A stretch of 64,000 bases of DNA, taken from Rheum nobile. Lineage: Eukaryota > Streptophyta > Magnoliopsida > Caryophyllales > Polygonaceae. The translations under genes and the position numbers were made by a program. This document shows positions 35,365 through 47,382 of this stretch, in pieces. Position 1 is the stretch's first letter; each line of letters starts with the position of its first letter. Below the pieces are notes generated by a model that had not been told where the DNA came from, searched no databases, and saw only the letters and a program-made list of their open reading frames with translations. Where the stretch lies: NCBI GenBank assembly GCA_027886185.1, contig WOAB01000055.1:1472501-1536500 (forward strand). Reading direction: 5' to 3'.

Positions 35365-35757
35365 TAGACCTGTCAACTGGGTCGGGCGGGTCGGGTTCGA
35401 GTTCGGGTCATGTCGGATTCGGGTCGATTGGGTTGATAAAATTTTTGGGTCGGTCGGGTTTGGGTTGACCCGGCGGGTCGAACATGCCCTTTTTTTATGA
35501 TTATTATTATGATTTTTAACTTTAATAAAATAATTATAATAATATAATTAATATTATATTATTATTTAATAAATTATATTAAAATATTTAATATAAATAA
35601 AATAAAATATACAAAATAAAGGGGACCCGCGAGCTCGGATTTGCGTTCGGGTCGGGTTTAGGGTTTTTCGGGTTCGGGTCCTTCTTGACCCAGTGACGTT
35701 CGGGTCGGGTTTGGGTCGGGTCGGGTTTTCGGGTTGGGTCGGTTTTTTACAAGTCTA
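35365..35757. mobile_element. hAT-type MITE, left arm copy
   Basis: 393 bp with terminal inverted repeats TAGACCTGT and ACAAGTCTA. It is flanked by the perfect 8-bp duplication CTTCCTAC (35357-35364 and 35758-35765). The interior is full of GGGTCGGGTT runs. TSD length and TAG..TGT ends fit the hAT superfamily. Confidence 0.8.
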
Positions 35758-36189
35758 CTTCCTACCCATTTTCTTACAATTTGGTGCGTGGCATATAGCA
35801 CATTGTAGTGAAAAAATTGATATTTTTTACAATTTTCTACTATAATTTTGTAGAAAATTTTAATACGAATCCATACGTATAAAATTCATCCAAAACGGAT
35901 ATCGTTTTCCCCTCCAAAAAGCCAAAAAACGAGAATAAAAAACTTTAGAAACTATAGTATATAAGTAAATTAAGTAATACATTTTGTAATACTTAACTAT
36001 AATACATATAGTATAGTTATGCATTATAGTTAAGTGTTATGAACTTAATACTTATATACTATAGTTATACATTATGATTAAGTATTATGAACTTATTACT
36101 TATATACTATAGTTATGTATTATAGTTAAGTATTATGAACTTATTACTTATATACTATAGTTATGTATTATAGTTAAGTATTATGAACT

Positions 36190-37500
36190 TATTACTTATA
36201 TACTATAGTTAACTTATTACTTAGTATATAACCAAATTGGATATAACTATAGATATAATCATAGTATATAACTATATGATATAACCATAGTATATAACTA
36301 TAGGATATAATCATAGTATATAACTATATGATATACACATAGTATATAATTATAGGATATAACCATAGTATATAACCATAAGATATAGCCAAATTGGATA
36401 TAACTATAAGATATAATCATAGTATATAACTAAATGATATAACCATAGTATATAACTATATGATGTAATATAGGATATAAGTCATATAACCATAGTATAC
36501 AACTATAGTATATAACGATGATATAACTAAATTGGATATAACTATATAATATAACTATATGATACAACCATAGTATATAACTATAGAATATAATATATGA
36601 TATAACCATAGTATATAACTGTAGAATATAACCAAATTGGATATAACTATAAGATATAGTATATAACTATATGATATAACCATAATATATAACTATATAA
36701 TATAATATATGATATAACCATGATTATATCTTATAGTTATATTCTATACTTTTATACTATGATTATATCTTACACTTATATCCAATTTGGTTATATTTAA
36801 TAGTTATATAATATGGTTATATCATATATCTTATAGTTATATAACTATGTGATATAACCAAATTGGATATAACTATAAGAATATATATAACCAAATTGGA
36901 TATAACTATAATATATAATCATAGTATATAACTATATGATATAACCATTGTATAATTTTATAGTCATATACTATGGTTATAATTTTATAGTTATAATCGT
37001 TATATCCTATATTATATTCTATAGTTATATACTATGATTATATCCTATATTATATTCTATAGTTATATACTATGGTTATATCAGATAGTTATATACTATG
37101 ATTATATCTCATAGTTATACCCAATTTGGTTATATCATATCGTTATATCCTATAATCATATACTATGATTATATCTTATGGTTATATTCTATTTAGTTAT
37201 ATATTATGGTTATATTCTATATTTATATACTATGGTTATATCCAATTTGGTTATATCATATCGTTATATCCAATAGTTATATACTATGTTTATATCATAT
37301 ATTATATTCTATAGTTATATTCTATAGTTATATACTATGGTTATATCCTATAGTTATATACTATGTGTATATCCTATAGTTATATACTATGTGTATATCA
37401 TATAGTTATATACTATGATTATATCCTATAGTTATATACTATGGTTATATCATATAGTTATATACTATGATTATATCTATAGTTATATCCAATTTGGTTA
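36190..37500. repeat. AT-rich satellite core of the palindrome
   Basis: Irregular arrays of TATAACTATA, GATATAACCATAG and CCAAATTGGATATAAC, inverted about the palindrome centre. The same kind of unit forms the core of the TIR element at 39912-43082. Confidence 0.85.
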
Positions 37501-37956
37501 TATACTAAGTAATAAGTTAACTATAGTATATAAGTAATAAGTTCATAATACTTAACTATAATACATAACTATAATATATAAGCAATAAGTTCATAATACT
37601 TAACCATAATGTGTAACTATAGTATATAAGTATTAAGTTCGTAACTATATTATATGTATTATAGTTATAAGTTCATAATATTTAACTATAATGTATAACT
37701 ATACTATATGCATTATAGTTAAGTATTACAAAATATATTACTTAATTTACTTATATACTATAGTTTCTAAAGTTTTTATTCTCGTTTTTTGGCTTTTTGG
37801 AAGGGAAAACGATATCCGTTTTAGATGAATTTTATATGTATGGATTCGTATTAAAATTTTCTACAAAATTATAATAGAAAATTGTAAAAAATATCAATTT
37901 TTTCACTACAATGCGCTATATGATACACACCAAATTGTAAAAAAATGGGTAGGAAG

Positions 37957-38355
37957 TAGACTTGTAAAAAACCGACCCAACCCGACCCGACCCGAAAGGA
38001 CCCAAACCCGACCCGAACGTCACTGGGTCAAGAAGGACCCAAACCCGAAAAACCCTAAACCCGACCCGAACGCAAATCCGAGCTCGCGGGTCCCCTTTAT
38101 TTTGTATATTTTATTTCATTTATATTAAATATTTTAATATAATTTATTAAATAATAATATAATATTAATTATATTATTATAATTATTTTATTAAAGTTAA
38201 AAATCATAATAATAATCCTAAAAAGGGCATGTTCGACCCGCCAGGTCAACCCGAACCCGACCGCCCCAAACTTTTATCAACCCGATCGACCCGAACCCAT
38301 CTTGACCCGAACCCGACATGACCCGAACTCGAACCCGACCCAGTTGACAAGTCTA
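37957..38355. mobile_element. hAT-type MITE, right arm copy
   Basis: 399 bp, the inverted counterpart of 35365-35757, flanked by GTAGGAAG on both sides (37949-37956 and 38356-38363). That is the reverse complement of the left-arm duplication, so both copies descend from one insertion event. Confidence 0.8.
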
Positions 38356-39059
38356 GTAGGAAGGCTTCGTTTTTTGGAGGGGCAAACGATGTCCGTTTTG
38401 GACGAATTTTATATGTACGGACTCGTTTTGAAATTCTATGCATGATTATGGAAAAATAACTATACTTTATGTATTATAGTTAAGTATTACAAAATGTATT
38501 ACTTAAATACTATAGTTTCTAAAGTTTTATTCCCGTTTTTTGGCTTTTTGGAAGGGAAAACGATATTCGTTTTGGATGAATTTTATATGTATTGACTCGT
38601 ATTCAAATTTTATACAAAATTATAGTAGAAAAATGCATAAAACACCAAAAAATTTCACTACAATGCGCTATATATCGGGCACTAAATTGTAAAAAAATGG
38701 GTAGGAAGGCTTCGTTTTTTGGGTTTTTGGAGGGGCAAACGATGTCCGTTTTGGACGAATTATATATGTACGGACTCGTATTGAAATTCTCTACATGATT
38801 ATGGAAAAAAAGTGCAAGTTTTTTTTTTAGTATGGTGCGCTTACAGTAAGCACACCAGATAAACTTGTAAAAAAAAATTTAGATCTATACGCTTAAAGTA
38901 AGCGCATATATACAGTAGCTATTGTCTGCCGATATTTTTTTAATCCCCCTTTTTCCCCTATACGCTTAATATAAGCGCACAGGACATGTACGCTTATATT
39001 AAGTGCCCGATTTCGTGTATATTTAGCGTTTAAAACGTGTGCATATAGATGGACCCTCT

Positions 39060-39066
39060 TTATATA
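39060..39066 (+). promoter_or_regulatory. Candidate TATA box next to the palindrome
   Basis: TTATATA lies 12 bp right of the palindrome end and is followed by pyrimidine-rich CTTCTCCCCCGTCTCTCA, a typical plant initiator region near 39075-39092. It could start a transcript running right through the tandem-unit region. Confidence 0.4.
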
Positions 39067-40089
39067 CCCTGGCTTCTCCCCCGTCTCTCACAATTTGCTT
39101 CCTTGTTTACGTTCTCTCTTCGCTTAGGGTTGTTTGATATCGTCGTGTGCTTTCAATTGCAGATTTACTGCTTTTCTCGTTGTCGGTGTTGCTTGATTGT
39201 GGTTCCCTTCATCATCGATCTTCTGTGCTTCTTCATATTGTTGTTCACTGATTTGATCGTTTGACATATCATATTAGTCTTGATTGTAACTTCTTTTGAT
39301 TGCGGTGGTAGATCAGATCTCCCTTTACGGTTTGCTTAGTTAGTAGAAGATTGTGTGTTCTGGTGGCTGATGTTCAGTTTTGTTCGCATGAAATCTATTT
39401 GCTGCAGTTTTTGGGAGTTACGTATATGAGAATTTATTGGATTGTTGATGATGGTCAAAGATTTCCATCGGTTTTTGACGCTTGGATGTTTCTAGCGTTA
39501 CCGACTCTGTCTGTGCAGATTTGAGAATTTTTCGCTTCTTGACTTATGAATTGGATTCACCTTATGCACAACGCAACACACTATCAACCGTTTCATACCA
39601 TGCTATCATTAATTGACTTTTTCATCCACCAATCTCTCCCCTTCTTTTGTTAAGGACTTTGATTTTGGAGTGCCTGCAAGTAGTTGGTTATCGTCTTGCT
39701 GGATTTTGCTAGGTTTGCTTATTCTGTCGATCTTACTGCATCCAAAAGTTCATGGCTATGGCTGAGCTATTTCCTGCTTAATTTTCTATAAGTTAATTTT
39801 TAAAATCTGCAATTGATGACAATTATGTGCTCTTATGTGGTAGGGTTCAGAATAACTACGTTTTGTGCAAGCAAACGTGATCTGCATATGAAGTGCAAGG
39901 CCTTTTCAAAACGGGGAACTTGTTTGCACTCGGAAATTTTGTGTTTCACACCGCTTTTAAACGCAACGTTGTAGCGTTTAAAAACATAAAAATAATAATT
40001 GAACGCTACGTCATTGCGTTTAAACTGAACCGGTTCAACTTTCTGAACCGGTTCAGTTTAAACGCAACGACGTAGCGTTTAAGCTTTTA

Positions 40090-42560
40090 TATATATATAA
40101 AAAAAAGTAAACCGATATAACAATAGTATATAACTATACGATATAAAATTTGTATATAACCATAGTACGTTAGAATCATAAAAATAACAATAGTATATAA
40201 CTATACGATATAACCATAGTTTATAACTATACGATATAACAATACTATATAACTATACGATATAACAATAGTATATAGCTATACGATATAACAATAGTAT
40301 ATTACTATACGATATAACCATAGTATATATATAACTATACGATATAACAATAGTATATAACTATACGATATAAAATTTGTATATAACCATAGTACGTTAG
40401 AACCATAATATATAATTATAGTATATAACTATACAATATAACCATAGTATATAACTATACGATATAACAATAGTATATAACTATACGATATAACAATAGT
40501 ATATACTATATATCTATACGATATAACCATAATATATAATTATACGATATAACAATAGTATATAACTATACGATATAACAATAGTATATAGCTATAGTAT
40601 ATAACAATAGTATATAACTATACGATATAACAATAGTATATAGCTATAGTATATAACAGTAGTATATAACTATACGATATAACCATAGTATATATATAAC
40701 TACACGATATAACAATAGTAAATAACTATACGATATAACAATAGTATATAGCTATAGTATATAACAATAGTATATAACTATACGATATAACAATAGTATA
40801 TAGCTATAGTATATAACAGTAGTATATAACTATACGATATAACCATAGTATATAACTATACGATATGACAATAGTATATAACTATACGATATAACAATAG
40901 TATATATCTATACGATATAACCATAATATATAATTATACGATATAACAATAGTATATAACTATACGATATAACAATAGTATATAACAATAGGATATAACC
41001 ATAGTATATAATTATATGATATAACAATAGTATATAATTATACGATATAACAATAGTATATAGCTATAGTATATAACTATACGATATAACCATAGTATAT
41101 ATATAACTATACGATATAACAATAGTATATAACTATACGATATAACCATAATATATAACCATAGTATATAACTATACGATATAAAATTTGTATATAACCA
41201 TAGTACTTTAGAACCATAATATATAATTATAGTATATAACTATACGATATAACCATAGTATATATATAACTATATGATATAACAATAGTATATAACTATA
41301 CGATATAACCATAGTATATAACTATAGGATATAACCATAGTTTATAACTATAGGATATAACCATAGTATATAATTATACGATATAGCAATAGTATATAAC
41401 TATACGATATAACAATAGTATATAACTATACGATATAACCATAATATATAATTATACGATATAACCATAGTATATATATAACTATATGATATAACAATAG
41501 TATATAATTATACGATATAACCATAGTGTATAACTATAGGATATAACCATAAGATATAACCAAATTTGATATAACTATAAGATATAACCATAGTATATAA
41601 CTATAGGATATAACCATAGTATATAATTATACGATATAACAATAGTATATAACTATACGATATAACAATAGGATATAGCTATACGATATAACCATAATAT
41701 ATAATTATACGATATAACAATAGTATATAACTATACGATATAACAATAGTATATAACTATACGATATAACAATAGTATATAGCTATAGTGTATAACAATA
41801 CGATATAACAATAGTATATAGCTATAGTATATAACTATACGATATAATCATAGTATATAACTATAGGATATAACCATAAGATATAACCAAATTGGATATA
41901 ACTATAAGATATAACCATAGTATATAACTATAGGATATAACCATAGTATATATTTATACGATATAACAATAGTATATAACTATAGTATTTAAATGAACGA
42001 TATAGCAATAGTATATATATAACTATACGATATAACAATAGTATATATATATAACTATATGATATAACAATAGTATATAGCTATAGTATATAACAATACA
42101 ATATATCAATAGTATATAACTATACGATATAACCATAGTATATAATTATACGATATAACCATAGTATATAACTATTCGTTAGAACCATAATATATAATTA
42201 TAGTATATAACCATAATATATAACTATACGATATAACAATAGTATATAACTGTAGTATATAACTATGCAATATAAAATTTGTATATAACCATACGTTAGA
42301 ACCATAATATATAATTATAGTATATAACTATACCATATAACCATGGTATATAACTATAGTATATAAATGAACGATATAGCAATAGTATATATATAACTAT
42401 ACGATATAATAATAGTATATATATAACTATATGATATAACAATAGTATATAGCTATAGTATATAATAATACAATATATCAATAGTATATAACTATACGAT
42501 ATAACCATAGTATATAATTATACAATATAACAATAGTATATAGTTATAGTATATAAATGA
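40090..42560. repeat. AT-rich minisatellite array
   Basis: About 2.4 kb of irregular 20-24 bp units of the type TATAACTATACGATATAACA-ATAG, interspersed with GATATAACCATAG. Open frames across it are products of the repeat. Confidence 0.9.
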
Positions 42561-42589
42561 ACGAAATTATACAAAACTATAGTATTAAA

Positions 42590-42800
42590 ATTTTATACAA
42601 AATTATAGTAGAAAAATGTTGAAAATATCAAAAAAAACTACTACAATGCGCTATATGCTGGACACCAAATTGTAAAAAAAAATGGGTAGGAAGGCTTCGT
42701 TTTTTAGACTTTTGGAGGGGCAAACGATGTCCGTTTTGGACGAATTTTATATGTACGGACTCGTATTGAAATTCTCTACCTGATTATGGCAAAAAAGTGC
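42590..42800. repeat. Block shared with the 4.4-kb palindrome
   Basis: Contains GGGTAGGAAGGCTTCG, GGAGGGGCAAACGATGTCC and ATGTACGGACTCGTATTG. These are nearly identical to 38690-38810 in the palindrome arm, linking the two elements. Confidence 0.85.
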
Positions 42801-45800
42801 AATTTTGGATTTTGTTTTTTAAACGCAACTACGTAGCGTTTAAAACTTAATCGGCTCGATTAAACCGAGTTCATTTTAAATGCTACGACGTAGCGTTTAA
42901 CTCCGACCCGGTTTAATCGAGCCGATTTCATTTTTTTTTAATCTCAATAAATCAAAAAACAAAACAAAAAAAACTCTCATGCCATATAATAGCGTTTAAA
43001 AAAAATAAAAAAGTTAAACGCTACCTCGTAGCGTTTAACTTGCGGTGCGAAATCAAAAAAGAGCGGTGCAAAGGAGAACCCCCTTTCAAAAGAGTGGACA
43101 TTGATTTTATTTTTGTTCAGTTCATTATTTTCCTGACTTTATTAGATTTTTTTATTACACTTAAATTGAAATGTTAGACCTCTTTACTCTGATTTGTTTT
43201 TGGTAGGTGTTCTAAATCGTTGTTCATGATTGAAGGAACATCCTTTCAAACCTGACACGTCACATGGGAGGCCATCTCTTTCCCATATTAATTTCTTCCT
43301 CCTTTTATCCTCTTTGGTTTTTGATTGGGAGTGTCAAACCTTTTTGTTTCCATTGTTGTTGTTGGATTGTGCTAGGTTTTCTAATATCACGTGGAAGTTG
43401 AAGTTGGTCTTGTTAGAGATTTGAAGTTTAATGACATCCAGAAGTTTTGCAGTGGCTAAGTTCTTACCTGTTCAATTATCTAATATTAATTCTTAAATCT
43501 ATATTTGACTTATTTCTTGTTTATAAGATTGTGCTCTGTGGTAGGGTTTGGATTGACATGCTATGTGCAAGCACACATGATTTGCAAGCAATAAGTGCAA
43601 GACTAGCTTTTTAAATGAGGGGACATTGAAAACTCTTTTCTTTCTTTGATTCATATTAATTGGAATTTGAATTTGGATTGTCAGACCTTATTATTGATTG
43701 TAGTTCGATGGTTTTGCTAGGGTCTTCAAATAAGCAGAAGGTCATTCGGTCATGCAAGATTTTGTGCTGCATCTACAGTACCCATCAGATAGTACAATCA
43801 GGAGTTTCTGTTTCATTCTATTTTCCTTCTACTTCTGGATTTGCTTTGTCAAAGCTCTTTTTCTATGACAGTGGTTTGTATTTGGTAGGCTTCTTATCAT
43901 TGTTTATCCACAATGGAACGTTCTTACTAGTGTGGCCCGTCATACAGGAGTCCATCTCATCTCTTCTTCATACTAATTTCCTCTATGATTTTGGGTTTCG
44001 ATATGGAGTATCAAACCTTGTTAACGATTGCTGTTGGTGGATTTTGTTAGGACTCTATTATCCTGCGGCAGTAGATAGTTGATCATGTTGGATTTCAAAT
44101 GTTATGGCATCCAGAACATTGGACAATGGCTAAGTTCTCCCCTGTTCAGTTCTCTATTCCAGAGTTTTATTTCTGTAGTGATAGACTTCTTTCTTGGTGA
44201 CAGTATCGTTTTTTTTTGGTAGGGTTTGGAATGTGGCATGAAGGCTTACTTGTCAAATGAGTGGAAATTGGAAACTCTTTTTCTTCCCTTAATTCATTAT
44301 TTGGTTATGAATTTGGATTGTCAGAACTGGTTGTTGATTATAATCCCGATTGTTTTGCTAGGGTTTGCAAATAACTTGTTGCTGAAGGACATTCAATTTG
44401 ATGGAAGATTCTGTGCTTGGTCATCTATTGTTTTCGTCAGAATAATATGACATCAGGAGTTCCTTATTCATTTGATTTTCCTGTTACTATTGGATTTGCA
44501 GTGTAAGAGCGTTTTCTTGATGACCCATATTTGTTTGGTAGGGCTCTTAGCAATGTTCATCGCTGAAGAAAGCATTTTCACGACCACGTCAGGCTATCTC
44601 TTCTTTATACTAAATCCTTACTCATTTCTGCTCTTGGATTTTTATTCGGAGAGTCACCTTTTCGAACGATTGTTGTTAGTGGATTTTGCCAGGTTTTCTT
44701 ATCATGTCATGTGGCAGTAGACAGTTGATCGTGTTAAAATTTCACGTGTTATGACTTCCAGATCTGACAATGGCTAAGCCCTTCCTTGTTTAGACTTTAT
44801 TGCAGATTCTAATTCTGTAGTGGTAAAGTTCTTTCTCGGTGACAATGTTTGTGCTCTTTGGTAGGGCTTGGAATGACACACTTGACTTGCGAGCATAACG
44901 TTGCAAACCAGCTTGTCAAATGAGTGACTCTTCCTTCAATTTTTGCCTACAATTGGATTGTTGACCTTATTGATTATAGTTTGACGGTTTTGCAAGGGTG
45001 TCAAATAACTTGTAGCAGAAGGATATATGATGTGATGGAAAATTTTGTGCTTGGACCTCTCTATAGTTTTGCCATGAGAAGTTTTTTCTTCATTTCATTT
45101 AAATGTTGTTTCTGGATTTGCAATATGAGTTCTTCTTTGATGACCCTGATTTGTTTTTGGTAGGGTTTCTGGATTTCCAATTGTAGTGCTAACATTTCCT
45201 TGCATGTATGTGGTCCACAGAACCAATCCTATGTTTCACAGTTAGGCATATGAAAAAAATTGTTCCTAGCAACAAGAGTTGGTATTTGCTCTTCCATTCT
45301 TGTTGCTGTTTGAAGTTCTTGCATGTTGTACTCATCTTCAAAACTTAGTTCTACTGTGTTCTGCTATGTTGTTGGATTATTTATCATGCTTGGTTGCTTC
45401 CTGCATCAGTTTTACCAGTTGGCATCTGAAAAATGTTGTATAGGTCATTGCTTCCCTAACCATCAAGATCTCATCTGCTGTTACAATATCCTTATGCCTT
45501 CGTCTCCTAGTTATGTCATGTACAAGCTTTCTTGGTTGGCTTCCAGCTATAGTCATTATGATGCAAGTGCTGATCTATTAGTGGACATATTTGGTGTTTC
45601 TTGTACTCAGGACTCTTTACGAGTTACTTGGAGATTGATGTGTGAATTTTTGAGTTTAGCTTGTCATTTCCGAAGACTGCGTCCGTGTTAATGATTGTGG
45701 CATGTCGAGGTTTGGATTCTTCTATGACGTGATTCTTTTCCTTCTGCTATATCCGTTACGTTGATTCTCGGATTGTCCATGGCATCTTCAATGAGTTAAA

Positions 45801-45897
45801 TCGTGCTGTGAAGTACTACCACCGTTTATCGTGCTTTTGCTTGGTTTGTGAGAAGATTTCAGTAGCTTCAAGTGGTGTCTCAGGTGCTATATATCTC

Positions 45898-46240
45898 TGT
45901 TACTTGTCTAGCTTGCCTGCTTGCTTGGTTTATGAGAAGATGGCAGTAGCTCGAATGGTGTCTGTTTGTTGGCATTAGAAACATGTGCAACTTGAACGTG
46001 GAATTGGAATAAGCTGAGATTGGTTCTTCAAGTTGTTTTTAAGGTTCATGTTGTATTGGTGCTATTACTGTTACTTGTCTAGCTTCCCTGCTTGCTTGGT
46101 TTTTGAGAAGATGGCAGCAGCTCGAATTGTGTCTGTTTGTTGGCATTAGAAACATGTGTTACTTGAAGTGTGGAATTGGATTAAGCTGAGATTGGTTTAT
46201 CAAGTTGTTTCAAGGTTCACAGGCTCATGTTGTATTTGTT
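45898..46240 (+). repeat. 172-bp tandem duplication
   Basis: Two copies, starting at about 45898 and 46070, share GTTACTTGTCTAGCTT, GAGAAGATGGCAG and GTTGGCATTAGAAACATGTG. A partial third copy lies just upstream near 45835. Non-coding. Confidence 0.8.
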
Positions 46241-46866
46241 GCTGAAGATTAAGTTTGTCCTGTTTAAGCTGTGTTTGGGTTATGTATTATGCTAAACTGC
46301 ATTTGTTCTTATGCTAGTTGATGGTTTGATCTTCTACATTAAGCAGCTTATAATCTTATATCATAGTTTTTCTATGAGAAATAGTTTGCTTGCTTTTCAT
46401 GCTTGTATGTTGGTTAGTTTGCTATAGGTGGTAACATGTTTTTAACTCCGCTTGTGTATATGGTACGCAACCGGTCCCGAGCCCGGAGAAAGGAGGAGGG
46501 GAGGCATGTTATTAGGTAGTGATTAGATATTCTTTACCTTATCTTGAGTAGGACTACTATGTTTTTCTGTCGAAGAAAAATAGTTGATTTCATCCCATCG
46601 TTGTCTGATAGTTCGCTAGATGATATTTTTTTCCACTCATTCAAAATGGTTTATTTCCCTTTCCATTATTGTTTTTTGGGGTCCGAGGCCCGGATAAAAG
46701 GAGTGTCCTAACTCGGTAATGGACCAGGCTTGATTTTCTTCTTGCGCCTTCCAAGTTTTGCTCATGGTGTAGTTTACATAATATAGTTAAATCATGTGTT
46801 TTGTTTGGACTTCTTTAATTGTAATCACGGACCATTTGCTTTTCGTTTACTCTGCTTGTCATTACA

Positions 46867-47052
46867 ATGCAGCCAGATGAATTTTTTACACGGCAGTCTG
46901 CACTTAGATTACAAGAATCAGACATGAGCTTGAGAACTCGTACCAGAGGAGAGGGGCAGCAGAAGAAACACATTCTGGCTAGGTTAAAAAATTATCTTTG
47001 TGATAAGAAAGATGTATGGTTGTATGTTCATGAGATAAAGTTATTTCATTAA
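46867..47052 (+). other. Possible 3' exon with a 61-codon frame
   Basis: A splice-acceptor-like TTACAATGCAG precedes an open stretch beginning PDEFFTRQSALRLQES and rich in R, K and Q. It ends at TAA 47050. No family is recognised. It may be the end of a transcript that starts near 39092 and converges on the formin gene. Low confidence. Confidence 0.25.
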
Positions 47053-47382
47053 AGAAAATGCTGAGATCAACGGGAAAGAGGTGTAAGTAACTAGTAATTG
47101 AAATTCGTGTTTGGATTGCAGAATTAGACAAACGAGTATGCCTGAAGTTGTGTCAAAGATGGAATAAACACAGATTACAAAATTAACGTTTTCTCAGATT
47201 CTAATGAAAACACTTGAAGAAGGGCGCTCTCTGGGTCTTTGTTGGTGTCCTTGTTAGGAGAACAATAAGGAAGTAGTAGAGAAAGAAGAAACAAATCTGG
47301 AAACCCTCATCTATACCGTGTGTCATCATGCACCTGATTCTCTATATACACCAATCCTGTCAAACTTGATGGGAAACCTTTG

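Larger units (their letters stand above)
34624..39048. repeat. 4.4-kb imperfect palindrome (foldback-type element)
   Basis: The sequence from 34624 (CTATATGCACACG) matches the reverse complement from 39048 inward for about 2 kb per arm, centred near 36836-36860. Arms contain, outside to inside: four copies of an interrupted palindrome GCGCTTA-nnn-TAAGCGC; a block with ACGAATTTTATATG and GGAGGGGCAAACGAT; a hAT-type MITE; a second such block; and an AT-rich satellite core. No target duplication is clear at the outer ends. No coding capacity is seen. Confidence 0.85.
39912..43082. mobile_element. 3.2-kb Mutator-like TIR element with satellite core
   Basis: The ends read CGGGGAACTTGTTTGCAC (left) and, reversed, GGGGTTCTCCTTTGCACC (right). 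The inverted repeats extend about 65 bp or more, through CACCGC and TAAACGC..ACG..GTAGCG. Flanks TTTTCAAAA and CTTTCAAAA match in 8 of 9 bases, fitting a Mutator-type 9-bp duplication. Subterminal interrupted palindromes AAACGC-n-ACG-nn-GTAGCGTTT occur near 39958, 39999, 40060, 42818, 42878 and 43010. The body is satellite (40090-42560). It has no transposase. It splits one of the tandem units. Confidence 0.75.
39480..45180 (+). repeat. About four tandem non-coding units of 0.5-0.68 kb
   Basis: Anchors recur in order. GGTAGGGTTTGGA-like at about 39838, 43540, 44217 and 44862. GGATTTTGCTAGG-like at 39700, 43363, 44038 and 44682. TGGCTAAGTTCT-like follows in each. Spacing of the last three is 675 and 644 bp; the first two are about 500 bp apart once the inserted TIR element (39912-43082) is removed. 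T-rich sequence with stops in all frames and no recognisable protein. This could be a long non-coding transcript or repeated intronic sequence. Confidence 0.7.

Noticed and set aside
37957..38443. Arg/Ser-rich minus-strand frame in GGGTCGGG sequence
   Set aside because: It lies inside the MITE and reflects its GGGTCGGG repeats.
42296..42508. Tyr/Ile-rich 70-residue frame
   Set aside because: Product of the AT minisatellite.
43660..45691. Phe/Leu/Ser-rich plus-strand frames of 60-140 codons
   Set aside because: They fall in T-rich tandem non-coding units, differ between units and are not conserved as protein.
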